Shown one piece after another: positions 21,678-32,493 of a stretch of DNA of 64,000 bases; within the stretch, counting starts at the first letter, position 1, and each line of letters starts with the position of its first letter. This stretch comes from Lolium rigidum (taxonomy: Eukaryota > Streptophyta > Magnoliopsida > Poales > Poaceae). A model generated the notes under the pieces. The model did not search any database. It was not told the origin of the DNA and worked only from the letters and a program-made list of their open reading frames with translations. Location of the stretch: the NCBI RefSeq assembly GCF_022539505.1, contig NC_061514.1, positions 40,722,869 to 40,786,868 of the forward strand, read 5' to 3'. Both the position numbers and the translations under genes were made by a program.

Positions 21678-23191
21678 TGATGACCCACAAGTATAGGGGG
21701 TGTATCGTAGTATCTTCGATAAGTAAGAATGTCGATCCCAACGAGGAGCGAGAAGGTGTTGACAAGCGGTTTCGATGAAGGATTCATCGTAAATGCTCAC
21801 GGACAAGTATTCGGGGGTTTTGATGTAACGAGTTGAATAAAGTACGAGTAAATAAAATGCGAGAGTAACAATTGCAGCGAGTGGCCCAATCCTTTTTAGC
21901 ACAAAGGACAAGCCGGTTTGTTTACTTATAATTACCAAACGTTCTCGAGGACACACGGGATTTTAGTCTAGTGCTTTCGCTACATACGGCTAAATAATCT
22001 TCATTGTTATGATAAGTGTTGTGTGGGTGAATCTATGCTAATGTACCGCCCTTCCTAGGACTAATACATACTTGTGATTATACCCCTTGCAAGCATCCGC
22101 AACTACAAGAAAGTAATTAAGAATAAATCTAACCACGGCCTTAAACTGCGAGATCCTGCGATCCCTCCTGCATCGATATACCAACGGGGGTTTAGGTTTC
22201 GTCACTCCGGCAACCCCGCAATTAGCAAACGAATACAAGATGCATTCCCCTAGGCCCATAAATGGTGAAGTGTCATGTAGTCGACGTTCACATGACACCA
22301 CTAGAAGAATAACACCACAACTTAAATATCACACCATTGAATATTACTCATCCATAGTTCACTACTAACATTTAGACTTCACCCATGTCCTCAAGAACTA
22401 AATGAACTACTCACGAGACATCATATGGAACATGATCAGAGGTGATATGATGATGAATAACAATCTGAACATAAACTTGGTTCAATGGTTTCACTCAATA
22501 GCATCAACAACAAGTATGAATAGATACCGGGAGAGTTTCCCCTATCAAACAATCAAGATCAAACCCAAATTGCTACGGCGGTGACGAGGTGCTGCGGAGG
22601 AGATGGCGGTGATGATGGTGGAGATGATGATGATGGTGATGGAGATGATGTCCAGCTCGATGACGGTGACGATGGCGTCGATTTCCCCCTCCCGGAGGGA
22701 ATTTCCCCAGCGGATTCCTGCCCGCCGGAGAGCTCTTTTCTCTCTGGGTGTTCTCCGCCCGCGCGAGGCGGGCTGTAACTCTTCGTTAGGTACCCTCTGT
22801 GGCTTAGGTCTTCGGGACGAAGGGTTTCGCGAAGAAAAGGAGGCGAAAGGGGTCGTGGGCCCCCCAAACCACATAGCGGCGCGGCCAGGGCATGGGCCGC
22901 GCCGCCTAGGTGTGGGCCCACCCCGGGTCCTCCTGGCCCCTCCTTCGGCTTCCTTCGTCATCTTGAAAAATAGGATTTTTGGTATAATTTCCTCCCACAG
23001 TTGATCTTCCGAAATATTGTATTCTGACGGTGCTTTTTCCAGCAGAATCCTGGCTCCGGTGCTTGATCCTCCAATAATGATGAACCATGCAAAATAGATG
23101 AAATAATATAAGTATTGTGTCCCAATATGAAATATATCAATGAATAACAGCAAATTATGATATAAAATAGTGATGCAAATTGGACGTATCA
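21678..23191 (-). repeat. 3' LTR of E4 (1,514 bp)
   Basis: On the minus strand the LTR opens TGATACGTCCAATTTGCATC at 23191 and ends in GGGTCATCA at 21678. The inner side is a polypurine tract (AAGCTTGGGGGAGT on the minus strand, 23192-23205), confirming it as the 3' LTR. Differences from 30473-31987 are almost all at CAG/CTG sites. Confidence 0.88.
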
Positions 23192-23205
23192 ACTCCCCCA
23201 AGCTT

Positions 23206-24983
23206 AGACTTCGCTTGTCCCCAAGCGAAGCCGAGCTCGATAGACGAGGACCACATGTTTATGGAGTGAAGAGTCGATAAATAAAATACGGACAAGAAGC
23301 ATCATATTCATTCACACAGGACATTATAGTAAACAACCTCTTATAACTCAACTTGAAACAAGTATAAGGCAATCACAAGTAAAGGTGCATAAGAAATCAT
23401 AATTGGTGATGGCAAACTTCGTTCTTGGTCAGAGAACAATTAACAGATTATATTTACCTCATTGAGCAGCGCTCTCATGTTAAAGTTTATAAGGCACAAC
23501 TTGCATACTCAATCATAATGGTCTTTTCATGATCATTGATAACTTGCAAAGCTATATTCATTCAGATAAAACTTGTACTAAACAAGGAAGAATAAAAACA
23601 TGATGAAGTGAATCACAATATAATGGTTTGATTACAACAACTCAAATGCTTGCTCAAGATGGAGGGAAATAGGTTTACTGACTCAACATAAAGTAAAAGA
23701 CAGGCCCTTCGCAGAGGGAAGCAGTGATTAAATCATGTGCTAGAGCTTTTTTTTTTAGTTTTGCAATCATATAAAGAGAATGAAAGTAACATTTTGAGAG
23801 GTGTTTGTTGTTGTCAACGACTGGTAGCGGGTACTCTAACCCCCTTGCCAAACAACCTCCAAAGAGCGGCTCCCATATTATTTTCATTTTGTGTGGCACT
23901 CCTTCCAACCTTTTCTTTCACAAACCATGGCTAACCGAATCCTCGGGTGCCTCGCCAACAATCTCATACCATGAAGGAGTGCCTTTTTATTTTAGCTTTA
24001 TGATGATGATGACACTCCCCCCAACCTTTGCTTACACAAGCCATGGCAAACCGAATCCTTCGGGTGCCGTCCATCAATCACATACCATGGAGGAGTGTCT
24101 ATTTAGTTTAGTTAATTTGGGACTGGGAATCCCATTGCCGGCTCTTTTTGCAAAATTATTGGATAAGCGGATGAAGCCACTAGTCCATTGGTGAAAGTTG
24201 CCCAACAAGATTGAAAGATAAAACACCACATACTTCCTCATGAGCTATGAAACATTGACACAAATAAGAGATACTAAGTTTTGAATTATTTAAAGGTAGC
24301 ACATGAAGTATTTACTTGGAATGGCAGAAAATACCATGCAGTAGGTAGGTATGGTGGACACAAAAGGCATAGGTTTTGGTTAAGGTTTGGATGCACGAGA
24401 AGTATTCCCTCTCAGTACAGGTCTTTGGCTAGCAAGGTTAATTAGCAAGCATAAGAGTCGAGGGAAACAAACAAATATACATATGATAGAAACATTCATG
24501 CATCTTCCTTGTAAGCACAAACAATCTTAACTTCAGAATAATAAGCTATGAGCTAACAAGAAAGAAAGACAATGAAACATCTATATGTATTTCTCTTTTC
24601 TAACTAAACCTCAAAGTGTTGTTGCTATTGACCAATGCTAAGTTTGCCAAAACCAAATAGATTTATTCAATGCTCCCAAAGTGATACTAATACTAACAAC
24701 AAGGTAAATCATATGACAGAGATTGCAAACTAGAATAAGATGTGCAATATGTAAATGATAAGACTTCTCATTAATATTCCATAACGATAACTCACACCAA
24801 GGGATACATAGATAACCAACTAAAGGAGAGATACTTCCAAACTGCAACCCATCTTATATGATAACTTCCCTACTCATGATATGACACTACTTGACAATAA
24901 AAGTAAAAGGTAGTGATAATGTGATACCGCGGCACTCCCCCAAGCTTGGAACAAACCAAGGGGATGCCAATACCGATGATGAA
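23206..24983 (-). other. E4 3' non-coding region
   Basis: AT-rich sequence between the small ORF and the polypurine tract; no convincing gene. Part of it (about 23740-24200) matches, in the opposite orientation, the 3' region of E2 (about 33900-34420), including a block with CTTCCCTCTGCGAAGGG. The two families therefore share this end. Confidence 0.65.
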
Positions 24984-25439
24984 TTACTCCTTTGGCGATG
25001 GTGGTGATGAACTCCTCCCGCGCTTCTTAATAAGCTCCTTCATCTTCAGTTTCTCAGCTTGACAATTCTGCACTAAGATTCGGAGAGATTCATTGTTATC
25101 TGAAGTTGGCGACGACGACCTTGTGATGCGAATCGAGTGGTATTCAATCATCCTTCTGAGACGGCAATTCTCCTCCTGGAGTATCTCCACTTCTCTTCTT
25201 AGAGCCCGATATTGATCACAAAACTCATCGGTAATCCGTAGCACTTCTTCCATCATGGGGAAGGAGTCGAGGCTAAGAGCGGGTGGTATAGGTCCCTGCA
25301 GGTTATGAGAAAAAGAACATCGAGTATCAACAGATCCCACCAAGATTTGCTTGCTTCCTCCGGCTTGCTGCTCTTGTCTTGATGGCACCTCCTTCACTTC
25401 TTCCTCCGAAAGCCCCTTGCCCTTGTTCTTGGAGACCAT
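24984..25439 (-). CDS. E4 small coiled-coil ORF
   Basis: A 151-codon frame starting MVSKNKGKGLSEEE, chosen because this ATG lies about 100 bases below a TATA box; an upstream in-frame ATG would add 16 residues. It has a Gln/Glu-rich start, a middle segment with TRCSFSHNLQGPIPP, a heptad-rich stretch (ALRREVEILQEENCRLRRM) likely to be a coiled coil, and a basic Ser-rich tail RGRSSSPPSPKE. No signal peptide or membrane segment is visible. It sits where Athila-type elements place an extra ORF after integrase. I do not recognise a function. Confidence 0.55.
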   Translation of the reverse strand: MVSKNKGKGLSEEEVKEVPSRQEQQAGGSKQILVGSVDTRCSFSHNLQGPIPPALSLDSFPMMEEVLRITDEFCDQYRALRREVEILQEENCRLRRMIEYHSIRITRSSSPTSDNNESLRILVQNCQAEKLKMKELIKKRGRSSSPPSPKE

Positions 25440-25530
25440 GGCGCTTCTAAACTGAAAACAGATCCTGGCAGAAACAGCTCGAAACAAAACACGTCGAGAA
25501 CACGATATACGGACCTCCAGGGGTCCGGGG

Positions 25531-25540
25531 GATTATATAG
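25531..25540 (-). promoter_or_regulatory. TATA box for the E4 small ORF
   Basis: Minus-strand CTATATAATC lies 92 bases upstream of the ATG at 25439, in a stretch otherwise without coding function. Spacing suits a plant core promoter with a short leader. This would give an internal transcript separate from the LTR promoter; this is inference from sequence only. Confidence 0.5.
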
Positions 25541-25777
25541 CAAAAATTTTCATGACAAACGGAAAGTACCAGATCGAACCAGAGTCGGAAAGGGGCGACG
25601 AGGCGGCCAAACCATAGGTCGGCGCGGGCCCAGGCTTGGCCGCGCCGGCCTATGGTGGCGTCCCCTCGTGCGTCCTTTCCACTCCGTTTCGAACTTGTAA
25701 TTTTTCATATTTTCCAAAAACAGCGAAAATATTGTTCGGAAAGTAAATTGCGTACTTTTCATTACCAGTACTGTTAC

Positions 25778-27112
25778 CTATTCAAAGTCGAGTTCTGGCG
25801 GACTGTCAATTTGCCCTTTGATGAAAGCTTCCGGTGTTTCCACTTGAATAATATCAACATCAACATTATAGGAATCACCTGAGATATAATGCTTGAGTCT
25901 TTGTCCATTCACCACTTGCGTGGCATTGCCTTGGAGAGAGCTAATTTTGATTGCTCCTGAACGATACACCTCCTCGACAACATATGGTCCTTCCCATTTC
26001 GAGAGTAATTTCCCTGCAAAGAATCTGAGACGAGACCGATATAATAGGACTTTATCCCCAATATTAAATTCTCTTTTGATAATCCTTCTATCATGCCATT
26101 TTTTAACTTTCTCTTTAAAGAGTTTAGCATTTTCATAAGCTTCACTTCTCCATTCATCTAGAGAACTTAATTGCAACAACCTCTTATCACCGGCAAGTTT
26201 AGGATCTTTATTTAATTCTCTAACAGCCCAATAAGCTTTGTGCTCTAGTTCTAAAGGTAAATGACAAGCTTTCCCATAAACCATTTTATAAGGTGACATT
26301 CCCATGGGATTTTTATAAGCAGTTCTATAAGCCCATAATGCATCCTTCAATTTACTAGCCCAATTCTTTCTAGTTTTATTAACGGTCTTTCCCAAAATAG
26401 ATTTAATCTCTCTATTTGATAGTTCTACTTGACCACTAGTTTGAGGATGATAAGCGGAAGCAATTCTATGATTAATACCATACCTAGCAAGAGTTTTTCT
26501 AAAACCTCCATGAATAAAATGAGAACCTCCATCAGTCATAATATATCTAGGTACTCCAAATCTAGGAAAAATAATATCTAAAAGCATTCTTAAAGAGGTC
26601 TCACCATCAGCACTTTTTGTTGGTATAGCTTCTACCCATTTAGTAACATAATCAACAGCAACAAGTATGTGAGTGTTACCTTCTGAAGACGGAAAAGGTC
26701 CCATGAAGTCAAATCCCCAACAATCAAACGGTTCAATAACAAGAGTATAATTCATTGGCATTTCATTACGTCTGGAGATATTACCAACCCTTTGGCATTC
26801 ATCACAAGATAAAATAAACTTTCTCGCATCTTTGAAGAGAGTTGGCCAATAAAAACCTGATTGTAGAACCTTTTGCGCGGTTCTTTCTCCGGCGTGGTGT
26901 CCTCCATAAGCACTACCATGACATTTACTCAATATCTCCTGTTGTTCATATTCGGGAACACATCTTCGCATAATACCATCCACTCCTTCTTTATATAAGT
27001 GTGGGTCATCCCGGAAATAATGCCTCAAATCATAAAAGAATTTCCTCCTTTGCTGAGCTGAAAAGGTTGGAGGCAAGTACTTGGAAACAATAAAGTTAGC
27101 ATAATCAAGCAT
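25778..27112 (-). CDS. pol: E4 integrase
   Basis: Open frame of 444 codons. It has the HHCC zinc domain ([16 protein letters not shown] ... [12 protein letters not shown]), then the catalytic core with Asp in [11 protein letters not shown], Asp in [10 protein letters not shown] and Glu in [13 protein letters not shown]. The triad is intact. The C-terminal part contains [20 protein letters not shown] and [15 protein letters not shown], the GPY/F-type region of Athila integrases. It is out of frame with RT because of one extra base near 27110 beside a CTG, so the frameshift may not be real. Confidence 0.9.
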   Translation of the reverse strand: MLDYANFIVSKYLPPTFSAQQRRKFFYDLRHYFRDDPHLYKEGVDGIMRRCVPEYEQQEILSKCHGSAYGGHHAGERTAQKVLQSGFYWPTLFKDARKFILSCDECQRVGNISRRNEMPMNYTLVIEPFDCWGFDFMGPFPSSEGNTHILVAVDYVTKWVEAIPTKSADGETSLRMLLDIIFPRFGVPRYIMTDGGSHFIHGGFRKTLARYGINHRIASAYHPQTSGQVELSNREIKSILGKTVNKTRKNWASKLKDALWAYRTAYKNPMGMSPYKMVYGKACHLPLELEHKAYWAVRELNKDPKLAGDKRLLQLSSLDEWRSEAYENAKLFKEKVKKWHDRRIIKREFNIGDKVLLYRSRLRFFAGKLLSKWEGPYVVEEVYRSGAIKISSLQGNATQVVNGQRLKHYISGDSYNVDVDIIQVETPEAFIKGQIDSPPELDFE

Positions 27113-28542
27113 ACCAAGGATCTGTCTCGCGAGCTCACCTTTATTACAGCCAATTGTTCATTTGGAAAACTATCATTAACGAGAACAGGATCATAAGCAA
27201 TATTTTCCAGTCTAGACAAGTTATCGACAACAGGATTATCAGCACCTTTCCTATCTACAATATGTAAATCAAATTCTTGCAAAAGAAGTACCCATCTAAT
27301 AAGCCTCGGCTTAGCATCTTTCTTTGTCATTAGGTATCTAATTGCAGCATGATCAGTATGAATAGTAACTTTTGAATCAACAATATATGATCTAAATTTA
27401 TCACAAGTAAAGACTACAGCTAATAATTCTTTTTCAGTTGTAGCATAATTTCTTTGAGCAGCATCAAGAGTTTTACTAGCATAATGAATAACATTCAGCT
27501 TTTTATCTACTCGCTGTCCAAGAACAGCGCCTACAGCAAAGTCACTAGCATCGCACATAATCTCAAAGGGTAAGTTCCAATCAGGAGGTTCAACTATAGG
27601 AGCAGTTGTTAAGGCTTTCTTAAGAGTTTCAAAAGCTTCCTTACAATCATCATCAAAAACAAACGGTACATCTTTTTGAAGAAGATTAGTAAGAGGCTTT
27701 GAAATCTTGGAGAAATCTTTAATAAATCTCCTATAAAACCCAGCATGACCAAGAACACTACGAATACCTTTAACATCCCTCGGATAGGGCATCTTCTCAA
27801 TTGCTTCAACTTTAGCTCTATCAACTTCAATACCTCTCTCAGAAATTTTATGTCCCAATACAATTCCTTCATTAACCATAAAGTGGCATTTCTCCCAATT
27901 AAGAACAAGGTTAGTTTCTTCACATCTCTGCAAAACTTTATCAAGGTTTCGCAAACAACTATCAAAAGAATTCCCATAAACGGAAAAATCATCCATGAAT
28001 ACCTCTACAATACTTTCACAAAAACCATGAAAAATAGCAGACATGCATCTTTGAAAAGTAGCAGGAGCATTACATAAACCAAAAGGCATGCGTCTATAAG
28101 CATAAGTTCCATATGGACAAGTAAAAGTGGTTTTCTCTTGATCTTTAGCTTTAACAGCAATTTGTGAAAACCCGGAATAACCATCAAGAAAACAAAATTG
28201 AGTATTTTTGGACAATCTTTCTAGCATTTGATCAATAAATGGTAAAGGGTAATGATCTTTCTTAGTAACTTTATTAACTTTTCGAAAATCAATGCACATT
28301 CTATACCCTACAACTACTCTTTGAGGGATGAGCTCATCATTATCATTAGACACAACAGTCATTCCTCCTTTCTTGGGAACGCAATGCACAGGACTAACCC
28401 ATCTACTATCAGCAATAGGATATATAATACCAGCTTCAAGAAGTCGTAATACCTCATTTCTTACCACTTCCTTCATCTTCGGAATTAGACGACGCTGATG
28501 TTCAACAACAGAGCTTTGCATCATCTTCCATATTAATAGCAT
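27025..28542 (-). CDS. pol: E4 reverse transcriptase and RNase H
   Basis: Open frame of about 500 codons covering Ty3/gypsy RT and RNase H. RT motifs: [60 protein letters not shown] and the catalytic [10 protein letters not shown] (the FMDD form usual in Athila). RNase H motifs: [26 protein letters not shown] and [14 protein letters not shown], all catalytic positions present. The upstream break from protease (near 28510) and the downstream break into integrase are each one base, next to CTG triplets. Confidence 0.92.
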   Translation of the reverse strand: MLLIWKMMQSSVVEHQRRLIPKMKEVVRNEVLRLLEAGIIYPIADSRWVSPVHCVPKKGGMTVVSNDNDELIPQRVVVGYRMCIDFRKVNKVTKKDHYPLPFIDQMLERLSKNTQFCFLDGYSGFSQIAVKAKDQEKTTFTCPYGTYAYRRMPFGLCNAPATFQRCMSAIFHGFCESIVEVFMDDFSVYGNSFDSCLRNLDKVLQRCEETNLVLNWEKCHFMVNEGIVLGHKISERGIEVDRAKVEAIEKMPYPRDVKGIRSVLGHAGFYRRFIKDFSKISKPLTNLLQKDVPFVFDDDCKEAFETLKKALTTAPIVEPPDWNLPFEIMCDASDFAVGAVLGQRVDKKLNVIHYASKTLDAAQRNYATTEKELLAVVFTCDKFRSYIVDSKVTIHTDHAAIRYLMTKKDAKPRLIRWVLLLQEFDLHIVDRKGADNPVVDNLSRLENIAYDPVLVNDSFPNEQLAVIKVSSRDRSLVCLIMLTLLFPSTCLQPFQLSKGGNSFMI

Positions 28543-29562
28543 GTTGGCAAATAGAAGGAGAAATCCCTTTCAAATCATCAAGAGTGTAGCCAATAGCTCC
28601 TCGGTGCTTCTTCAATATTTCCAATAACCTTTCTTCATCAATCCCTGAAAGCTTAGAACTAATAATAACAGGATATATTTTCTTATCATCAATATGAGCA
28701 TATTTAAGATTATCGAGCAAAGGCTTTAAATCAAAAACAGGATCTTCCTTTGGTGGAGGTGTTGTACCCAAATCTTCCACCGGTAAATCATGCTTGAGAA
28801 TAGGTTGGCGAAGAAAAATTTCCTCAAGCTCATCTCTTTCTTTCCTAAAAACTTCACTCTCGCTATCCTCCAAATGTTGCTGCAAAGGATTATTAGGAAC
28901 AAGAACAATAGATGCACATTGCTCCATTTTAAGATCATTACTAGGCAAATCAGCTTTATACGGAGTTTTAGTAAATTTAGAGAAGTTAAACTCATAAGAT
29001 TCACCAGCAAATTTAGTCAAAATTTTCTCTTTCTTGCAATCTATAATAGCTCCACAAGTATTTAGAAAAGGTCTACCGAAAATAATAGGACAATAATCGC
29101 TAGCAGCAGAACCAAGTACCAAAAAGTCAGCAGGATATTTAATCTTACCGCATAATACTTCCACATCTCGAACAATACCAATTGGAGAAATAGTTTCTCT
29201 ATTGGCCAGCTGAATAACCACATCAATATCTTCAAGTTCGCAAGAATCAATTTCGTGCATAATCTCCGTGTAAAGCTCATAAGGAATAGCACTAACGCTT
29301 GCACCAATATCACATAATCCATAATAGCAATGATCACCAATTCTAACAGATAGCATAGGAACACTAACTTGTTTGGGCTTATTAGGATGTGAAACAATAT
29401 TAGAAGCATCTTCACAGAAAATAATATGACCATCCTCCACATTTTCAGTCACAAGATCTTTAATTATTGCAACAGCAGGTTCAACTTTTATTTGTTCTTC
29501 AGGTTCTATAGGTTTCTTTTCACTTTTATGAACCGCACTATTTATAACAGAGTACTCCTTCA
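28502..29562 (-). CDS. pol: E4 protease region (N-terminally fused to copia sequence)
   Basis: Encodes [29 protein letters not shown], here the retropepsin block with CDIGAS in the catalytic position, then [18 protein letters not shown] and a long linker to RT ([37 protein letters not shown]). The sequence upstream of codon ~[10 protein letters not shown] is lost. At 29562/29563 the frame runs without a stop into a copia RT fragment (29563-29656), giving a chimeric 384-codon ORF. I treat that fusion as a junction effect, not as a functional protein. Confidence 0.8.
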
Positions 29563-29912
29563 TGTCAGCATTTTTAGGATCGACAAAACCTTTGGGTTGT
29601 ACCATATACAACGCTTCCTCAATGTGTCCATTAAGGAACGCCGTTTTGACATCCATCTGCCAAATCTCATAATCGAAAAATGCTCTCCGGTATGTGACTC
29701 CTCCGATTATCCAAGTAGAATTTTGTTTGGTTGAGTATATCTTGAATATTTTGCTGTTGTAGGTAACATGTTTAGTGAGCTTGCATGCTTGTTCTAAGTT
29801 GTATAAACTAGTTTTAATGCATGATTAGTACTCTAGCAAGTTCCTATGGTAGTTCCCCTCAATTATATGTCACCAAATCAAATTTTATAATGATTGTTGA
29901 AAATTTCAGAAA

Positions 29913-30472
29913 ATGGAGTGGAATAGATATCAACTAAACCAACAAGAATTGGAGGTGCAACAAGTCATGAGAGTGAACCGCGAAGAAGGAGTATATCCTT
30001 CTTACTACCCGTGCACAAATTTCATGAGAAGTGCAGGAATATTGGAAGATGTTCAGAATCTAATTTCTCGTGCATGGTTGAATGATTTTGTTGATGGAGA
30101 ACCATGCCAATATGCAAAATTGACTATGTCTCGTTGTGCAGGATTTTAAGTTCAATTGGTCGCAATCTAACCCCATGGTTCAATATAAAATTTATAATAA
30201 AACTGTCAACTTGCCATTCAATGATTTTTGTACAGCAATTAGAGTACCGCAATGGGGATCATGCGAGAAGATAAGGGGGTCGCCGCGAGAGCTCTTAAGC
30301 CTCTTCGAGATGATTTGTCATGGAAGGAGTTTCTCAGAGGATGGTGGTAAAATCACTAGCATTCAACTCCCAGCTATCCGCTACTTTGCTTATTTCATTA
30401 CTAAATGCGTTCTTGCTAGAAAGAATGGTAGTAAACTATCTATCCAGGATTTAGCTTTTTCTAGCTGCTGCA
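29913..30472 (+). pseudogene. E2 second ORF, N-terminal half, copy B
   Basis: Same protein as at 21119-21677, with a one-base insertion at a CTG near 30127 that shifts the frame (copy A reads through). It is followed by ctgca (30468-30472) and the solo LTR. Once the LTR is removed, the nucleotide sequence runs directly into 31993 onward; a one-base excess in a T run just upstream puts the halves out of frame. Confidence 0.65.
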
Positions 30473-31987
30473 TGATGACCCACAAGTATAGGGGGTGTAT
30501 CGTAGTATCTTCGATAAGTAAGAATGTCGATCCCAACGAGGAGCAGAAGGTGTTGACAAGCAGTTTCGATGAAGGATTCACTGTAAATGCTCACAGACAA
30601 GTATTCAGGGGCTTTTGATGTAACAGTTGAATAAAGTACGAGTAAATAAAATGCGAGAGTAACAATTGCAGCGAGTGGCCCAATCCTTTTTAGCACAAAG
30701 GACAAGCCGGTTTGTTTACTTATAATTACCAAACGTTCTCGAGGACACACGGGATTTTAGTCTAGTGCTTTCGCTACATACGGCTAAATAATCTTCATTG
30801 TTATGATAAGTGTTGTGTGGGTGAACCTATGCTAATGTACCGCCCTTCCTAGGACTAATACATACTTGTGATTATACCCCTTGCAAGCATCCGCAACTAC
30901 AAGAAAGTAATTAAGAATAAATCTAACCACAGACCTTAAACTGCGAGATCCCGCGATCCCTCCCGCATCGATATACCAACGGGGGTTTAGGTTTCGTCAC
31001 TCCGGCAACCCCGCAATTAGCAAACGAATACAAGATGCATTCCCCTAGGCCCATAAATGGTGAAGTGTCATGTAGTCGACGTTCACATGACACCACTAGA
31101 AGAATAACACCACAACTTAAATATCACACCATTGAATATTACTCATCCATAGTTCACTACTAACATTTAGACTTCACCCATGTCCTCAAGAACTAAACGA
31201 ACTACTCACGAGACATCATATGGAACATGATCAGAGGTGATATGATGATGAATAACAATCTGAACATAAACTTGGTTCAATGGTTTCACTCAATAGCATC
31301 AACAACAAGTATGAATAGATACCGGGAGAGTTTCCCCTATCAAACAATCAAGATCAAATCCAAATTGCTACGGCGGTGACGAGGTGCTGCGGAGGAGATG
31401 GCGATGATGATGGTGGAGATGATGATGATGGTGATGGAGATGATGTCCAGCTCGATGACGGTGACGATGGCGTCGATTTCCCCCTCCCGGAGGGAATTTC
31501 CCCGGCGGATTCCTGCCCGCCGGAGAGCTCTTTTCTCTCTGGTGTTCTCCGCCCCGCAGAGGCGGCTGTAACTCTTCGTGAGGTACCCTCTGTGGCTTAG
31601 GTCTTCGGGACGAAGGGTTTCGCGAAGAAAAGGAGGCGAAAGGGGTCGTGGGCCCCCCAAACCACATGGCGGCGCGGCCAGGGCATGGGCCGCGCCGCCC
31701 TAGGGTGTGGGCCCACCCTGGGTCCTCCTGGCCCCTCCTTCTGGCTTCCTTCGTCATCTTGAAAAATAGGATTTTTGGTATAATTTCCTCCCACAGTTGA
31801 TCTTCCGAAATATTGTATTCTGACGGTGCTTTTTCCAGCAGAATCCTGGCTCCGGTGCTTGATCCTCCAATAATGATGAAACATGCAAAATAGATGAAAT
31901 AACATAAGTATTGTGTCCCAATATGAAATATATCAATGAATAACAACAAATTATGATATAAAATAGTGATGCAAATTGGACGTATCA
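30473..31987 (-). repeat. Solo LTR of the E4 family (1,515 bp)
   Basis: Flanked on both sides by ctgca (30468-30472 and 31988-31992), with the E2 ORF continuing on both sides. It is therefore a complete insertion reduced to one LTR. It is nearly identical to 21678-23191. GC-rich frames at 31340-31988 are LTR sequence. Confidence 0.88.
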
Positions 31988-32493
31988 CTGCACTGCAAGG
32001 TAGTAAGACCTATAATTTGGGTGCGTTGATAGCTTATAGACTTGCTACTAACCGTGAGAAGGGCGGAATCTGTGGAGGTCTCATCGCCTCTCGTTTACTA
32101 GCTTTGCATGGTGTAGAACCTCACCATCTTGATATTCAACTTTCCATAGAAAGACTTGACATAGTCTCCATGATTAAACATGAATTTGTTTCTGATTCAT
32201 CTAACTTGAGTAACCTGTCTTACAAGATAACATTTTATAAGAAGACTTGGAGAACAACTAAGAAAAGTGAAAAACTAGTAAGATTGCCTGCGCCTGTTCT
32301 ATTTAACCTTGATTCCAGGGAGGATTGGTCAGTCACAGAAGGTGCACTGAATGCACACATAGAGGGAGGAGGCCATCATGCAAGAGACAACACGGAGGAG
32401 GCCGAGGAACACCTCGACTCGTCATCCGATGCAGCAAGTTCTTCGCATCAACATTTTGGACATGTGGAGCCTCCGCGCTTTTCTTCTGCATAG
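31988..32493 (+). pseudogene. E2 second ORF, C-terminal half (Athila ORF-1-like)
   Basis: Continues the ORF interrupted at 21677/30472: ALQGSKTYNLGALIAYRLAT, GGICGGLIASRLLALHGVEP, LSYKITFYKKTWRTTKKSEK, RLPAPVLFNLDSREDWSV, and an acidic, His/Ser-rich tail ending at 32493. Total protein would be about 350 residues. The family is known from Athila and related elements without an assigned activity. No membrane segment or signal is visible, so I do not call it an envelope protein. Confidence 0.6.

Larger units (their letters stand above)
20769..23191. repeat. Duplicated segment, copy A
   Basis: This 2,423-base segment (copia RT fragment, copia/E2 junction, first half of the E2 second ORF, E4 LTR) is repeated in the same orientation at 29563-31987. 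The two copies share the copia/E2 breakpoint at 20889/20890 and so were one locus. After the LTR, copy A continues into E4 internal sequence. Confidence 0.9.
21678..29562 (-). mobile_element. E4: Athila-type gypsy element, autonomous type, 5' end missing
   Basis: On the minus strand: protease, RT-RNase H, integrase, a small ORF, long 3' region, polypurine tract, 3' LTR (23191-21678). Left flank ctgca (21673-21677). At 29562 the gag/protease region breaks off and joins a copy of the sequence that lies left of the element, so primer site, gag start and the adjoining 5' LTR are absent. The solo LTR at 30473-31987 has the same target duplication and was probably its 5' LTR partner or an allelic solo LTR. 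Confidence 0.85.
29563..31987. repeat. Duplicated segment, copy B
   Basis: Direct repeat of 20769-23191 (offset about 8,794). It contains the same copia fragment, the same copia/E2 breakpoint and the same split ORF, followed by the E4-family LTR. After the LTR it continues into the E2 ORF, unlike copy A. Confidence 0.9.

Noticed and set aside
5834..31987. Deamination or RIP-like C-to-T mutation as cause of the copy differences
   Set aside because: The changes are largely CAG/CGG, CTG/CCG and one-base indels at CAG/CTG, not C-to-T transitions.
21119..32493. Envelope-like gene for the second E2 ORF
   Set aside because: No signal peptide or membrane segment is visible; the sequence is closer to the Athila ORF-1 type domain of unknown role.
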